Shown: positions 50,078-60,709, counted from the stretch's first letter. The stretch is 64,000 bases of DNA from Limnohabitans sp. 2KL-17 (GCF_003063415.1 NZ_NESK01000001.1:62001-126000); one strand, 5' to 3'. Numbers and translations: made by a program. Notes: generated by a model from the letters alone, not told the origin.

Positions 50078-51325
50078 ATGGCTATCGTAGAAGTCAAAGT
50101 CCCCCAATTGTCAGAGTCTGTGGCAGAAGCCACCATGCTGCAGTGGAAAAAGAAAGTCGGTGATTTGGTCGCCGCGGACGAAATCCTCATTGAAATCGAG
50201 ACCGACAAAGTCGTGCTGGAAGTGCCTGCTCCGGCTGCTGGCGTGATCGCCGAAATCCTTGTCGCTGATGGCGGCACCGTGAATGCCGAGCAACTGATTG
50301 CCCGCATTGACACCGAAGGCAAGGCTGGAACTGCAGCCGCAGCACCTAGCGCTGTGGCGGCTGTTGCGACAGCGCCAGTCGCTGCAGCCACTGCGACCAG
50401 CGCAAGCATGGCTGGTGTGGCCATGCCTGCTGCTGCCAAATTGATGGCAGACAACAACCTGGCTACTGGCACGGTTGCTGGTTCTGGCAAAGACGGCCGT
50501 GTGACCAAGGGCGATGTGCTGTCAGCCGTGGCCGGTGGCGTCAAGTCAACCGCTGCTGTGATCCCCACAGGCGTGCCGACCAAGGCTTTGGTTCAAGTGG
50601 CGGCTCCTACTGTCAACATGGGCGACCGCCCTGAGCAGCGCGTGCCCATGACGCGTTTGCGGGCCCGTGTGGCAGAGCGTCTGTTGCAGTCACAGTCGAC
50701 CAATGCCATCCTCACCACCTTCAACGAAATCAACATGGCCCCGGTCATGGACATGCGCAAACGCATGCAAGATCGTTTCGAAAAAGAACACGGTTGCAAG
50801 CTCGGCTTCATGAGCTTCTTCGTCAAAGCTGCTGTGCACGCCTTGAAGAAGTTCCCTGTGCTGAACGCATCTGTGGATGGCAATGACATCGTGTACCACG
50901 GTTACTTTGACATCGGTATCGCTGTGGGCTCGCCTCGTGGTTTGGTGGTGCCCATCTTGCGCAATGCCGACCAGATGAGTTTTGCTGACATCGAGAAAAA
51001 GATCGCCGAGTATGGCGTGAAGGCCCGTGACGGCAAGCTGGGTATGGAAGAAATGACCGGCGGCACATTCTCCATCTCCAATGGCGGCACGTTCGGCTCC
51101 ATGATGTCCACCCCCATCATCAACCCGCCCCAGTCGGCCATTTTGGGCGTGCACGCGACCAAGGACCGCGCCATGGTGGAAAACGGCCAGGTCGTGGTTC
51201 GCCCCATGAACTATTTCGCCATGTCGTACGACCACCGCATCATCGACGGCCGCGAAGCCGTGCTGGGTTTGGTGGCCATGAAGGAAGCGCTGGAAGATCC
51301 AGCCCGCTTGCTGTTCGACATCTGA
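50078..51325 (+). CDS. odhB: 2-oxoglutarate dehydrogenase E2 (dihydrolipoyl succinyltransferase)
   Basis: 415 residues, 47 bases after odhA. One lipoyl domain with the modified Lys in [20 protein letters not shown], an Ala-rich linker, a peripheral-subunit-binding domain ([20 protein letters not shown] ... [10 protein letters not shown]) and the catalytic core with [20 protein letters not shown] and the active-site [14 protein letters not shown]. It transfers the succinyl group to CoA. It is the second gene of the complex and is followed by a hairpin before lpd. Confidence 0.96.
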   Translation: MAIVEVKVPQLSESVAEATMLQWKKKVGDLVAADEILIEIETDKVVLEVPAPAAGVIAEILVADGGTVNAEQLIARIDTEGKAGTAAAAPSAVAAVATAPVAAATATSASMAGVAMPAAAKLMADNNLATGTVAGSGKDGRVTKGDVLSAVAGGVKSTAAVIPTGVPTKALVQVAAPTVNMGDRPEQRVPMTRLRARVAERLLQSQSTNAILTTFNEINMAPVMDMRKRMQDRFEKEHGCKLGFMSFFVKAAVHALKKFPVLNASVDGNDIVYHGYFDIGIAVGSPRGLVVPILRNADQMSFADIEKKIAEYGVKARDGKLGMEEMTGGTFSISNGGTFGSMMSTPIINPPQSAILGVHATKDRAMVENGQVVVRPMNYFAMSYDHRIIDGREAVLGLVAMKEALEDPARLLFDI

Positions 51326-51341
51326 TTTCCCCCTATTGAAT

Positions 51342-51366
51342 GCCCCCTGCCAAGGGGGCGTTTTTC
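51342..51366 (+). terminator. Hairpin between odhB and lpd
   Basis: GCCCCC (51342-51347) and GGGGGC (51354-51359) pair around TGCCAA, followed by GTTTTTC. A short stem with a modest T-run, it probably acts as a partial terminator lowering E3 transcription relative to E1/E2. Confidence 0.65.
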
Positions 51367-51384
51367 ATCCAGAAGGCATTTAGC

Positions 51385-52812
51385 ATGAGCAAACAATTTG
51401 ACGTCGTCGTCATTGGTGGTGGCCCAGGTGGCTATATTGCGGCCATTCGTGCTGCACAACTCGGTTTTCAGGTTGCCTGTATCGACGAATGGAAAAACGC
51501 TGCGGGCGGCCCTGCTCCCGGCGGCACTTGTACCAACGTGGGTTGCATTCCTTCCAAGGCTTTGCTGCAATCCAGCGAGCACTTTGACCACGCCAACCAC
51601 CACTTTGCAGAGCACGGCATCAGCGCCAAAGATGTGAAGATGGATGTGGCCCAGATGTTGGCCCGCAAGGACAACGTTGTAAAGCAAAACAACGATGGCA
51701 TTTTGTATCTGCTGAAGAAAAACAAGGTCACGTTCTTTCACGGCCGTGGCAGCTTTGCCGGCAAAGCCGATGGCGGCTACGAGATCAAAGTTGCTGGCAA
51801 GACCGAAGAGTCCATCACCGGCAAACAGGTCATCATCGCTACCGGCTCCAACGCACGGGCTTTGCCTGGTACCCCGTTCGACGAGGTGAACGTGTTGAGC
51901 AACGATGGCGCATTGCGCTTGGGCGGCGTACCCCAGAAGCTGGCATTGATCGGCTCCGGCGTGATCGGCCTCGAAATGGGGTCAGTCTGGCGTCGTTTGG
52001 GCTCGGACGTCACCATCCTCGAGGGTCTGCCGACCTTCCTGGGTGCTGTCGATGAGCAAATTGCCAAAGAAGCCAAAAAAGCATTCGACAAGCAAGGCCT
52101 AAAGATCGAACTTGGCGTGAAAGTGGGCGAGATCGTCAACGGCAAGAAGGGCGTGACCGTCAACTACACCAACGCCAAGGGCGAGTCGGTGGTGCTCAAC
52201 GCAGACAAATTGATCATCTCGATTGGCCGCGTGCCCAACACCATCGGGCTGAATACCGAAGCCGTTGGCCTGCAGCTTGATGAGCGCGGTGCCATCGTGG
52301 TCGATGCTGACTGCAAAACCAATTTGCCTGGCGTTTGGGCAGTCGGTGACGTGGTGCGTGGCCCGATGCTGGCGCACAAAGCTGAAGAAGAGGGCGTTGC
52401 CGTGGCCGAGCGCATCGCTGGCCAGCATGGACACGTCAACTTCAACACCATCCCTTGGGTTATTTACACCAGCCCTGAGATCGCTTGGGTGGGCCGCACA
52501 GAGCAGCAACTCAAGGCCGACGGTGTCGCGTACAAGGCGGGTTCGTTCCCGTTCTTGGCCAATGGCCGTGCACGCGCTTTGGGCGATACGACTGGCATGG
52601 TGAAAATGCTGGCCGACGCCACAACCGACGAGATTTTGGGGGTGCACATTGTGGGCCCGATGGCGTCTGAGTTGATTGCCGAAGCCGTGGTGGCCATGGA
52701 ATTCCGCGCCAGCGCAGAAGACATTGCCCGCATCTGCCACGCACACCCATCCTTGAGCGAGTCGACCAAAGAAGCGGCTTTGGCGGTCGATAAGCGCACA
52801 CTCAACTTCTAA
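51385..52812 (+). CDS. lpdA: Dihydrolipoamide dehydrogenase (E3)
   Basis: 475 residues from ATG 51385 ([20 protein letters not shown]); an upstream in-frame ATG at 51340 falls in the intergenic hairpin. FAD-binding GGGPGGY, redox-active disulfide in [23 protein letters not shown]-binding [19 protein letters not shown] and the C-terminal His-Glu active-site region [13 protein letters not shown]. No extra lipoyl domain is present. It reoxidises dihydrolipoamide on OdhB. It is the third gene of the operon. Confidence 0.96.
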   Translation: MSKQFDVVVIGGGPGGYIAAIRAAQLGFQVACIDEWKNAAGGPAPGGTCTNVGCIPSKALLQSSEHFDHANHHFAEHGISAKDVKMDVAQMLARKDNVVKQNNDGILYLLKKNKVTFFHGRGSFAGKADGGYEIKVAGKTEESITGKQVIIATGSNARALPGTPFDEVNVLSNDGALRLGGVPQKLALIGSGVIGLEMGSVWRRLGSDVTILEGLPTFLGAVDEQIAKEAKKAFDKQGLKIELGVKVGEIVNGKKGVTVNYTNAKGESVVLNADKLIISIGRVPNTIGLNTEAVGLQLDERGAIVVDADCKTNLPGVWAVGDVVRGPMLAHKAEEEGVAVAERIAGQHGHVNFNTIPWVIYTSPEIAWVGRTEQQLKADGVAYKAGSFPFLANGRARALGDTTGMVKMLADATTDEILGVHIVGPMASELIAEAVVAMEFRASAEDIARICHAHPSLSESTKEAALAVDKRTLNF

Positions 52813-52872
52813 GCCCATGGCTTGCCCGGAACTGACGTTTCTGGTGAGTTGGGTTAAAGTTCTGCATCCCTG

Positions 52873-52903
52873 AAAACCCGGGCCTGGTCCCGGGTTTTGT
52901 TTT
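52873..52903 (+). terminator. Terminator of the odhA-odhB-lpd operon
   Basis: AAAACCCGGG (52873-52882) pairs with CCCGGGTTTT (52889-52898) around CCTGGT, followed by GTTTT. The perfect 10-bp stem lies 60 bases after the lpd stop. Confidence 0.88.
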
Positions 52904-52924
52904 GAATTGAAGAGCAATCAACCC

Positions 52925-54022
52925 ATGTCTGTTCGTGCAGTTTACGAAGAAGAGCTCCAAAAGCGCGGTTACCAAAGCGACCCTGCCCAGTTGCGGGCCA
53001 TCGAGGCATTGGAGCGTTGCGCCAGCGAATGGGCGGCGTACAAATCCAAACGCTCGAATGTCCTGAAGAAATTCCTCAGCCGCCCGCCAATACCCAAAGG
53101 GGTTTACATGTTTGGCGGGGTCGGGCGCGGCAAGAGTTTCCTGATGGATTGCTTTTTTGCGGCGGTGCCGATTGAGCGCAAGACCCGTTTGCATTTTCAT
53201 GAGTTCATGCGCGAAGTGCACCGCGAATTGGCCGCCATGCAGGGAACCGTGAACCCGCTGGACGAACTGGGTCGGCGCATGGCCAAGCGATATCGGCTCA
53301 TTTGCTTTGACGAATTTCATGTGGCGGACATCACCGATGCCATGATCCTGCACCGTTTGCTGGTATCGCTTTTTGATAACGGTGTGGGATTTGTCACCAC
53401 CTCCAACTTTGCACCTGACGGCCTTTACCCTGACGGTTTGCACCGCGACCGAATTCTGCCTGCCATTTCCTTGCTCAACGAGCGCATGCAGGTGCTCAAC
53501 GTCGACAACGGCACAGACTACCGCCGCCGCACGCTGGAAATGCTCAATCTTTACAACACCCCGCTGGGTGAGCAAGCCGATGCAGCGATGAGCGATGCGT
53601 TCAACCGCCTTGCCACGGGGCCGGATGAAGACACGGTTTTGCACATCGAGGCGCGTGAAATCATGGCAAGGCGCCGTTCTGGAGATGTGGTTTGGTTTGA
53701 TTTTCGGGCCATTTGCGGTGGCCCGCGTTCACAAAATGATTACCTGGAAATTGCGGCCCAGTTCCACACCGTCTTGCTGAGCAATGTGCCCCACATGCCG
53801 GTGAGCATGGCTTCTGAGGCCCGACGTTTCACCTGGCTGATTGATGTCTTGTACGACCGCCGTGTCAAATTGATCATGTCAGCGGCGGTACCGCCTGAAG
53901 GCCTGTACACCGCGGGGCCCATGTCGCACGAGTTTCCGCGAACAGTCTCACGCTTGCACGAAATGCAGTCCAGCGAATTCCTGGCTCTGGAACACCGCAT
54001 GGTGGACACAAACCTCACATGA
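52925..54022 (+). CDS. zapE: Cell division ATPase ZapE (AFG1 family)
   Basis: 365 residues from ATG 52925. AFG1-like ATPase: PIPKGVYMFGGVGRGKSFLM with Walker A GGVGRGKS, FHEFMREVHREL, Walker B RLICFDEFHVADITDAMIL and the TSNFAPDGLYPDGLHRDRIL block. It interacts with FtsZ at the division ring under stress in E. coli. The last codons overlap the next gene by an ATGA. It is common immediately after the 2-oxoglutarate dehydrogenase genes in Burkholderiales. Confidence 0.93.
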   Translation: MSVRAVYEEELQKRGYQSDPAQLRAIEALERCASEWAAYKSKRSNVLKKFLSRPPIPKGVYMFGGVGRGKSFLMDCFFAAVPIERKTRLHFHEFMREVHRELAAMQGTVNPLDELGRRMAKRYRLICFDEFHVADITDAMILHRLLVSLFDNGVGFVTTSNFAPDGLYPDGLHRDRILPAISLLNERMQVLNVDNGTDYRRRTLEMLNLYNTPLGEQADAAMSDAFNRLATGPDEDTVLHIEAREIMARRRSGDVVWFDFRAICGGPRSQNDYLEIAAQFHTVLLSNVPHMPVSMASEARRFTWLIDVLYDRRVKLIMSAAVPPEGLYTAGPMSHEFPRTVSRLHEMQSSEFLALEHRMVDTNLT

Positions 54023-54357
54023 AGCGACTTGCATTGGCTGGCCTTGCCGCATTGACCACATCCTGGCTTGGTGCACAGTCCTTGCTGGGGGAGCCCGAGT
54101 TCATCCGCGCTGAGCGTCAAGAGATCACCGTGCAGCGTGAATCGGTCATGGCGGTTTACCAACAAGAAGCTAAAGCCTGTTGGCAAAAATTCGCAGTCAA
54201 TGCCTGCCTCAGTGAAGCCCGCAGCAAGCGCCGGATTGCGCTGGAGTTGTTGCGACCGCAAGACCTGATTTTGAACGAACAAGAGCGTCATTGGCGAACC
54301 GAGCAGCGCAATTTGAGACTAGAAGGCAAGCAGCCAGAAAATCGAAGCACACCATGA
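54019..54357 (+). CDS. Exported hypothetical protein
   Basis: 112 residues. A hydrophobic N-terminal signal (RLALAGLAALTTSWLGAQSL) precedes a charged mature part with ERQEITVQRESVMAVYQQEA and two Cys (ACWQKFAVNACLSEARSKRR), which could form a disulfide in the periplasm. No known domain that I can name. Translationally coupled to zapE (ATGA) and to the next small gene (ATGA), so these three are co-expressed. Confidence 0.75.
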   Translation: MKRLALAGLAALTTSWLGAQSLLGEPEFIRAERQEITVQRESVMAVYQQEAKACWQKFAVNACLSEARSKRRIALELLRPQDLILNEQERHWRTEQRNLRLEGKQPENRSTP

Positions 54358-54572
54358 CGGACATCACTTCCGAGGATCTTCGTTCTCCGCGTCGCCAGTT
54401 GATTGAATGGCAGATGGCGCATGCCGACCTGGATGCCCTGATCGACCAGGCCGTGCTGGCGCCGCAACCGCTGGATGAGTTGCTTTTGCGGCGTCTGAAA
54501 AAACGCCGTTTGGCTTTGCGCGATCAAATTAACCAATTGCAATGGATGCTCGACCCTAAGGAGCCTGCTTGA
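54354..54572 (+). CDS. YdcH/DUF465-like small protein
   Basis: 72 residues from ATG 54354, which overlaps the previous stop; the frame is open upstream inside the previous gene but that is a shadow. The helical hairpin pattern QLIEWQMAHADLDALIDQAV and LLLRRLKKRRLALRDQINQL matches the DUF465/YdcH family. Function unknown. The stop overlaps the TTG start of the DinG gene. Confidence 0.8.
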   Translation: MTDITSEDLRSPRRQLIEWQMAHADLDALIDQAVLAPQPLDELLLRRLKKRRLALRDQINQLQWMLDPKEPA

Positions 54573-56674
54573 GTTTGCTGCTCCAAAGGGTTGCAGAGAC
54601 CTTGTCAAACCACGGGGCCTTGGCCCATGCGGTTCCGGGGTTTCAACCCCGCGAGGGCCAGACCGATATGGCCATGGCGGTCAGCCAGACGTTGGAGCAG
54701 GGTGGCCAGTTGGTGGTCGAGGCCGGCACTGGGGTCGGTAAAACCTATGCCTACCTTGTGCCCGTTTTGCTCAGCGGTCAGCGGGCGCTGGTTTCAACGG
54801 CCACCAAGGCGTTGCAAGACCAATTGTTTTCGAGAGACATTCCGCGCCTGGTGGAGGTTTTGGGTTTGCCCATCAGGGTGGCCTTGCTCAAGGGGCGTTC
54901 CAATTACCTTTGCTTGCACCGCATGGAGCAAGCACGACACAGCTCAGAAGCAGCTCAACCGGGTGCACAGCGTGCGCTTGCCAAAATTGAAACCTGGTCA
55001 CAGGCCACCCGCACTGGTGACATGGCCGAGCTGACAGGCCTGGACGAGCGATCTTCCTTGTGGCCGTTGGTGACTTCAACAAGGGACAACTGCCTGGGCT
55101 CAAGTTGTCCACGGTATCGCGCGTGTCATGTGAACCTGGCCAGAAAAGAGGCCATGGCCTCCGACGTGGTGGTCATCAACCACCATCTTTTCTTTGCCGA
55201 CATGGCAGTGCGCGAATCGGGTGTGGCCGAATTGCTGCCCACCGTGCGCGTCACGGTGTTTGACGAGGCGCACCAGCTCAATGAGATCGGTGTGAATTTT
55301 TTGGGCAAGCAATTGTCGATGACCCATTTGCTGGAGTTGTCGCGTGATGTTCTGGCCACAGGTTTGCAGTTGGCCCGTGGCTTGGTGGAATGGCATGCGT
55401 TGACAGACCTTCTTGAAAAATCTGCCCGTGACTTGCGCCTGGCTGCGGGCATGCACCGTGGCTCTGTGCGATTGCGCTGGACGGAGACCGTGCCCGAAGG
55501 TGTGGACGCCTCTGATTGGAGCCTTGCTTTGCAAAATTTGGTTCATTCACTGGCACAGTTGCAAACCGGTTTGGAAGCTGTGGTTGAGTTAGCCCCCGAT
55601 TTTCAGCGCCTCTTTGAACGCGGCCGCGAGCTGAGCGAAAAGGCTGTTTTGTTCTCCAGTGCGCCGGACAGCGAGGGCGTTCGCTGGGCCGAAGTCAGCG
55701 CGCAACTGCGCTTGGTGGAGTCACCCTTGGACATCGCGCAGGCTTTTTCGGCCTGGGTCAAACCGGCGCAAGAGCCCTTGGCCCCCGACACCGAAGACGC
55801 ATCTGATGCTGATTCCGTGCAGGCCTTGATGGCGGGAGACCCTCGGCATGTTGTGGAAAATCCATTACTCACGGGTGGTGGTGTCGGCCAAAGGGCCTGG
55901 ATTTTCACATCGGCCACTTTGGGCGACGAACCCAGTTTGCGTTGGTTCACCGAGCCTTGCGGCTTGACCTCAGCGCAAGTGATGCAAGTCAGCAGCCCGT
56001 TTGACTATGCGCAGCAAGCCGCCTTGTATGTGCCTGAACATTTGCCCAAGCCCGGCGATCCTGGGCATGCTGCCCATGTTGCGCAATTGGTGGCCGAGGC
56101 TGTGGTGCTGCTGGGTGGGCGAACATTGGTTCTCACGACCACCCTGAACGCCATGCGCGCAATCGGTGAGTATTTGCAGACCCGATTGGACGCCAGTGCA
56201 AATGTTGAAGTTCTGGTTCAAGGACAAAGCCCCAAGCGGCGACTGATGGAGCGCTTCAGGGAGGGGGCAGGTGATCAGCGGCCTGGCTGCGTTCTGGTCG
56301 CTTCGGCATCGTTTTGGGAAGGTTTTGACGTTCCCGGTGAGGCCTTGCAGTTGGTGGTCATCGACAAACTGCCGTTTCCGCCACCGGGCGATCCACTGTT
56401 TGAAGCAAGAAGTCAGCGCATGACGCGCAAGGGGCGCAGCGCCTTTGCAGATCATGCCTTGCCTGAGGCCGCTGTGGCCCTTAAACAAGGCGCTGGGCGA
56501 TTGATACGCAGCGAGACTGACCGCGGCGTTCTGGTCGTTTGTGACACGCGGTTGGCCACCATGTCATATGGCCGAAGGCTGGTGAGGGGCTTGCCGGAAA
56601 TGCGGCGTCTGAACGGGCACCCGGAATTTTTGTCGACCTTGCGTCAATTCACCACAGACGCCACCAGCTCGTAG
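54569..56674 (+). CDS. dinG: ATP-dependent DNA helicase, DinG/YoaA type
   Basis: 701 residues with TTG start at 54569, supported by AAGGAG five bases upstream and the TTGA overlap. XPD-like superfamily 2 helicase: Walker A VVEAGTGVGKTYAYLVPVL, iron-sulfur Cys set in YLCLHR then DNCLGSSCPRYRACHVN, DEAH box VFDEAHQLNEIG and motif VI GAGRLIRSETDRGVLVVCD. The four Cys are as expected for a 4Fe-4S domain. It unwinds forked DNA and R-loops and counters replication stress. It converges on bamD with a 26-base overlap of 3' ends. Confidence 0.92.
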   Translation: MSLLLQRVAETLSNHGALAHAVPGFQPREGQTDMAMAVSQTLEQGGQLVVEAGTGVGKTYAYLVPVLLSGQRALVSTATKALQDQLFSRDIPRLVEVLGLPIRVALLKGRSNYLCLHRMEQARHSSEAAQPGAQRALAKIETWSQATRTGDMAELTGLDERSSLWPLVTSTRDNCLGSSCPRYRACHVNLARKEAMASDVVVINHHLFFADMAVRESGVAELLPTVRVTVFDEAHQLNEIGVNFLGKQLSMTHLLELSRDVLATGLQLARGLVEWHALTDLLEKSARDLRLAAGMHRGSVRLRWTETVPEGVDASDWSLALQNLVHSLAQLQTGLEAVVELAPDFQRLFERGRELSEKAVLFSSAPDSEGVRWAEVSAQLRLVESPLDIAQAFSAWVKPAQEPLAPDTEDASDADSVQALMAGDPRHVVENPLLTGGGVGQRAWIFTSATLGDEPSLRWFTEPCGLTSAQVMQVSSPFDYAQQAALYVPEHLPKPGDPGHAAHVAQLVAEAVVLLGGRTLVLTTTLNAMRAIGEYLQTRLDASANVEVLVQGQSPKRRLMERFREGAGDQRPGCVLVASASFWEGFDVPGEALQLVVIDKLPFPPPGDPLFEARSQRMTRKGRSAFADHALPEAAVALKQGAGRLIRSETDRGVLVVCDTRLATMSYGRRLVRGLPEMRRLNGHPEFLSTLRQFTTDATSS

Positions 56675-57455
56675 GCTTTTTGAATCCTTCTGCCTTGAGG
56701 TAGTCGGACTGTGGAAAGTTCTTGGCGAGTACCCGCTTGGCGTCATCGCGCAAAGCAGTCATGCCCAAGGCATCGTAGGAGCTCACCAAAATGGACAAAG
56801 CTTCCTCCACTGCGGGCACACCTTGGTAGTCGGCGATGGCTTGCTGAGCGCGGTTGACTGCTGCAACATGCGCGCCGCGAGTTGCGTAAAAGCGGGCAAC
56901 ATGCACTTCGTAAGAGGCCAATGCATTCACGATGTGAAGCATGCGCTGGCGTGCTTCGGGCGTGTATTTGGAATCAGGAAAGCGTGTGGTCAGCTCTTTG
57001 AAGGCTTCATAAGAATCTTTGGCCGCCTTCTGGTCGCGCTCGGACAAGTCTTGCTTGGTGAGGAAGGAAAACATGCCCAGGTTGTCATTGAAATTGACCA
57101 AGCCCTTTAAATAGATGGCGTAGTCCAGGGCCGGACTTGCGGGGTGCAATCGGATGAACCGGTCCAAAGTTGCTGTGGCCTGAATTTTGTCACCTGTCTT
57201 GTACTGGGCATAAGCCTTGTCGATCTGGGCCTGCTGAGCCAAAACGGTGCCCGCAGCACGGCCCTCGAGCTTCTCGTAAAAACCAATGGCCTTTTCCCAG
57301 GCTCCTGAATTGGCCTCGTCGCGTGCTTCTTTGTAAATTTTCTCCGGGGTCCAACCAGCAGTCACATCCTTGGTGGTGTTGGCGCAGCCGGAAAGAAACA
57401 GCAGCACTGAAACAACCAGGCCGACCGGAACCATCGATAATCTGAAGCTACGCAT
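56649..57455 (-). CDS. bamD: Outer membrane assembly lipoprotein BamD
   Basis: 268 residues from ATG 57455 (MRSFRLSMVPVGLVVSVLLF); the frame continues upstream but this start gives a clean lipoprotein signal with lipobox LSGC. Tetratricopeptide repeats cover the mature part: KIYKEARDEANSGAWEKAIG, AQQAQIDKAYAQYKTGDKIQ, LDRFIRLHPASPALDYAIYL and the FPDSKYTPEARQRMLHIVNA block. It is an essential partner of BamA for outer-membrane protein insertion. Divergent from rluD, 52 bases apart; an RluD-BamD pair is common in proteobacteria. Confidence 0.95.
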   Translation of the reverse strand: MRSFRLSMVPVGLVVSVLLFLSGCANTTKDVTAGWTPEKIYKEARDEANSGAWEKAIGFYEKLEGRAAGTVLAQQAQIDKAYAQYKTGDKIQATATLDRFIRLHPASPALDYAIYLKGLVNFNDNLGMFSFLTKQDLSERDQKAAKDSYEAFKELTTRFPDSKYTPEARQRMLHIVNALASYEVHVARFYATRGAHVAAVNRAQQAIADYQGVPAVEEALSILVSSYDALGMTALRDDAKRVLAKNFPQSDYLKAEGFKKPTSWWRLW

Positions 57456-57507
57456 CTGTGACACCCTAGAACTGTTGAACATTTTGATTATATCGGCCGA
57501 CCCTGCA

Positions 57508-58509
57508 ATGCAAGACAACGTCACCTTGATGGAAGACGGTGAACGCCCACTGGAAGCGTCTGAAGAAGAGGTTCGCACGATCCAGGTGCCCATGGCGCTT
57601 CATGGCCAGCGGCTGGACCGCGCTTTGGCACAGCTGGTGCCCGAGTTCTCACGCAGTTATTTGCAGCAATTGATCGAACAAGGCGATGCCCTGATCGATG
57701 GAAAGACTGTGACCAAGGTGTCGTCCAAGGTGCGTCTGGGGCACCGCATCGAAGTGACCCTGCGGGCCACACCACAGTCACAGGCTTTTGTACCTGAAGA
57801 GATGCCAATCGATGTGGTCTATGAGGATGCGCACCTGCGCGTGATCAACAAGCCTGCGGGTCTGGTGGTCCATCCGGCCCCTGGCAACTGGCGCGGCACC
57901 TTGCTCAATGGTCTGCTGGCCCTGGATCCTCTGGCGTCTGAGGTGCCCAGAGCAGGCATTGTTCACCGCTTGGACAAAGACACCAGTGGCTTGATGGTGG
58001 TGGCGCGAACACGCCAGGCCATGGATGCTCTGGTTCAGCAAATTGCGGCCAGAGAAGTGCATCGCCAATATTTGGCCATTGCCCACAAGTCATGGATGTC
58101 GACTTCCCCCACAACCTTAGAGGCTGCAGTTGGCCGGGACCCGGCGAACCGTTTGCGCATGGCGGTGGTCGATTTGACTTACCAATCGGGAAAGACGGCA
58201 GCGACGACGGTCGAAGTGCTTGATAAAAACACCCTGGCGAGCCTGGTGAAATGCACTCTGCACACAGGCCGCACCCACCAAATTAGGGTTCACATGGCCC
58301 ACGTCGGGCACCCGCTGCTAGCGGACGTTGTTTACGGGGGCGCCAAGGCCGCCGACATGACGCGCCAAGCCTTGCACGCATGGCATTTGGCCTTCATTCA
58401 CCCCATCACAGGACAATCGGTCGATTTGACCTCCGCCTTGCCTGCAGACATGGCGCAAGCCCTTTCAATTTTGGGGCTCAGCTACAATTCAGAGCTCCTG
58501 GGAGCTTGA
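57508..58509 (+). CDS. rluD: 23S rRNA pseudouridine synthase RluD
   Basis: 333 residues from ATG 57508 (MQDNVTLMEDGERPLEASEE); a later ATG at 57529 is possible. S4 domain near residues 30-85 (ALHGQRLDRALAQLVPEFSR), then the pseudouridine synthase core with the catalytic Asp in GIVHRLDKDTSGLMVVART and LHTGRTHQIRVHMAHVGHPL. It modifies helix 69 of 23S rRNA. Divergent from bamD and followed by a terminator-like hairpin before scpB. Confidence 0.94.
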   Translation: MQDNVTLMEDGERPLEASEEEVRTIQVPMALHGQRLDRALAQLVPEFSRSYLQQLIEQGDALIDGKTVTKVSSKVRLGHRIEVTLRATPQSQAFVPEEMPIDVVYEDAHLRVINKPAGLVVHPAPGNWRGTLLNGLLALDPLASEVPRAGIVHRLDKDTSGLMVVARTRQAMDALVQQIAAREVHRQYLAIAHKSWMSTSPTTLEAAVGRDPANRLRMAVVDLTYQSGKTAATTVEVLDKNTLASLVKCTLHTGRTHQIRVHMAHVGHPLLADVVYGGAKAADMTRQALHAWHLAFIHPITGQSVDLTSALPADMAQALSILGLSYNSELLGA

Positions 58510-58609
58510 GTCAGATTTTTCTGGCTCGGACAATCCCGGTGATTGGCAGCTTGCCAAGCCTCCAGAACGGGGTTTTTCTTGTCTGAAAAACCATGTTCTC
58601 TGCACCTTC

Positions 58610-58630
58610 GACGCCGTGAGGCGTCTTTTT
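58610..58630 (+). terminator. rluD terminator
   Basis: GACGCC-GTGA-GGCGTC (58610-58625) followed by TTTTT. A second hairpin, GGTTTTTC-TTGTCT-GAAAAACC, lies about 20 bases upstream. Both are in the 137-base gap before scpB. Confidence 0.75.
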
Positions 58631-58646
58631 CCCGAAAGATAGACAC

Positions 58647-59501
58647 ATGAATACGGCGCAAGCCAAGCGTGTCCTGGAAACCGCCTTGCTCACGGCAGGT
58701 CAGCCATTGTCAATTCGCGACATGCGCGTTTTGTTTGACGACGCACTCGGGGCCGACACCTTGCGGCAGATGCTGCAGGATCTGAAGCTCGAGTGGACCC
58801 CAAAAGGCCTTGAGCTGACCCGTGTAGCCAGCGGTTGGCGCTTTCAAAGTCGCCCGGAGTTGCGCCAGTTTCTGGACCGTTTGCACCCTGAAAAGCCTCC
58901 CAAATACACCCGCGCTGTGCTCGAGACGCTGGCGATCATCGCCTACCGTCAACCGGTTACCCGGGGGGACATGGAAGACATCCGTGGGGTCACCATCGGC
59001 TCCCAGATCCTCAAACAACTGGAGGATCGCGGTTGGGTGGAGGTCATTGGCCACCGAGAGACCGTGGGCCGTCCTGGCTTGTACGCCACGACACGACAAT
59101 TCCTCGATGATCTGGGTCTTTCTGCACTTGACCAGTTGCCGATGCTGTCCCAGAGCAATGGCCAAACAACTGCTTTGTCCAGCCTCGTCGAGCAGATGCC
59201 TGTCCAGCCATCCTTGTCGCTTGAAGAAGACAACAGCGTCAAGCCTTTCGACATGCCCGTCGCGGCTGACGCAGCGCAACAAGTTCAAGATCAGGCCGCA
59301 GCCAAGGCCCTGCATGAATCTGAGGACTTTTTGCAAGAGGCGCACGATGAAGCGCACATATTGCCCGTAGCTGCAAGCCCGTCCGAGCCACGCGATGACA
59401 TCGGCATGCCTCACGACCGCAGCGATGGCCCCCCCCTTTCTGCGAACCCAGATAACCACCCTGACCACCCTCTGCATGGCGAAAAGTCCACCCCTGAATG
59501 A
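58647..59501 (+). CDS. scpB: Segregation and condensation protein ScpB
   Basis: 284 residues. Two winged-helix domains in the first 180 residues: [60 protein letters not shown] and [20 protein letters not shown], all standard for ScpB. A long acidic, apparently disordered C-terminal tail (about 100 residues) follows and has no core counterpart. It works with SMC and ScpA in chromosome organisation; scpA is not in the window. It overlaps the next gene by 4 bases (ATGA). Confidence 0.93.
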   Translation: MNTAQAKRVLETALLTAGQPLSIRDMRVLFDDALGADTLRQMLQDLKLEWTPKGLELTRVASGWRFQSRPELRQFLDRLHPEKPPKYTRAVLETLAIIAYRQPVTRGDMEDIRGVTIGSQILKQLEDRGWVEVIGHRETVGRPGLYATTRQFLDDLGLSALDQLPMLSQSNGQTTALSSLVEQMPVQPSLSLEEDNSVKPFDMPVAADAAQQVQDQAAAKALHESEDFLQEAHDEAHILPVAASPSEPRDDIGMPHDRSDGPPLSANPDNHPDHPLHGEKSTPE

Positions 59502-60709
59502 ACCAAGAACCTCACGACGACACCTCGTCCTTTCTCCCGGATACAGATGTCCGCCAGCCCCAAGCGGGCCCGTCGGGCGAGTCGGCCTATAAGCCGATTG
59601 CGTTGGCCGATGTGGTGTCTGGCCAATTCGACGATGAAGAAGCCACCCAAGACCTCACCGTCGACTTGGGAAAACGCGTATTGGCGCCCCAGACCGACTC
59701 TCCCAAACTGCACAAAGTCCTTGCGCAAGCGGGCATGGGCTCACGTCTGGAGATGGAAAAGCTGATTGTGGAAGGCCGCATTTCGGTCAACAATGAACCT
59801 GCCCACGTCGGTCAGCGGGTGCAATACGGCGACCAGATCAAGGTCAATGGCAAACCCATTCACATCCGGATTGACCCGCCACCGGCCCGGGTGCTCGCGT
59901 ACCACAAGCCTGCAGGCGAGATCGTTAGCCATGACGATCCGCAAAACCGCCCATCCGTGTTTCGTAAATTACCCCGTTTGCAAAATGGCAAATGGCAATC
60001 TGTGGGGCGTCTTGACCTGAACACCGAGGGCTTGCTGCTTTTCACCAGTTCGGGTGAGTTGGCCAATCAGTTGATGCATCCCCGGTTCGGGCTTGAACGT
60101 GAATATGCTGTTCGCGTGCTGGGCGCTTTGAGCAAAGACGAAAAGCAGCGCTTGCTGGATGGCGTGATGCTGGACGACGGCGCCGCCCAGTTTGGCTCCA
60201 TCGAAGACGGCGGGGGCGAGGGCTCCAATTGTTGGTACCGTGTCACGATTTCCGAGGGGCGCAACCGGGAGGTTCGTCGCATGATGGAATCGGTGGGCCA
60301 TGCGGTGAGCCGCCTGATCCGCATCCGATACGGTGCCATGGTTTTGCCGCACGGCTTGCGTCGCGGTGCCTGGCTTGAACTGGATGAAGCCGATATTCGG
60401 GCACTCATGCGTGCTGCTGGCACAACAGAGCGTCCTCGGTCTACCGAGGCGCGGCCAGTGTCGCGAACGAACCGCAATGATCGACGTCCACGCACAGGCG
60501 GTCAGGGCCGCACAGGAACAGCTGTGCCGCGCGCCAAACCAGTCGCCAAGCCCAACAGGGCGCCAGGCGCCTCGGGGACCGGTTTGCCGGATCCAGTGAA
60601 GACAAATACGTCTTTCATTGGTGCAGAGAGTTTCAACCGGCTGAAGAAAACGCCTGGCAGCCCAGGCCGGGGCGGACGTGGCAGCGGCGGTGGAACCCGC
60701 AGTCGCTGA
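59498..60709 (+). CDS. rluB: 23S rRNA pseudouridine(2605) synthase RluB
   Basis: 403 residues. A 65-residue acidic N-terminal extension precedes the S4 domain ([20 protein letters not shown]), then the RsuA/RluB core with the catalytic Asp in [20 protein letters not shown] and [20 protein letters not shown]. The C-terminal 100 residues are basic and rich in Gly, Arg and Pro ([17 protein letters not shown]), a usual but variable feature of betaproteobacterial RluB. scpB-rluB is a conserved pair; here the genes overlap by ATGA. Confidence 0.93.
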   Translation: MNQEPHDDTSSFLPDTDVRQPQAGPSGESAYKPIALADVVSGQFDDEEATQDLTVDLGKRVLAPQTDSPKLHKVLAQAGMGSRLEMEKLIVEGRISVNNEPAHVGQRVQYGDQIKVNGKPIHIRIDPPPARVLAYHKPAGEIVSHDDPQNRPSVFRKLPRLQNGKWQSVGRLDLNTEGLLLFTSSGELANQLMHPRFGLEREYAVRVLGALSKDEKQRLLDGVMLDDGAAQFGSIEDGGGEGSNCWYRVTISEGRNREVRRMMESVGHAVSRLIRIRYGAMVLPHGLRRGAWLELDEADIRALMRAAGTTERPRSTEARPVSRTNRNDRRPRTGGQGRTGTAVPRAKPVAKPNRAPGASGTGLPDPVKTNTSFIGAESFNRLKKTPGSPGRGGRGSGGGTRSR

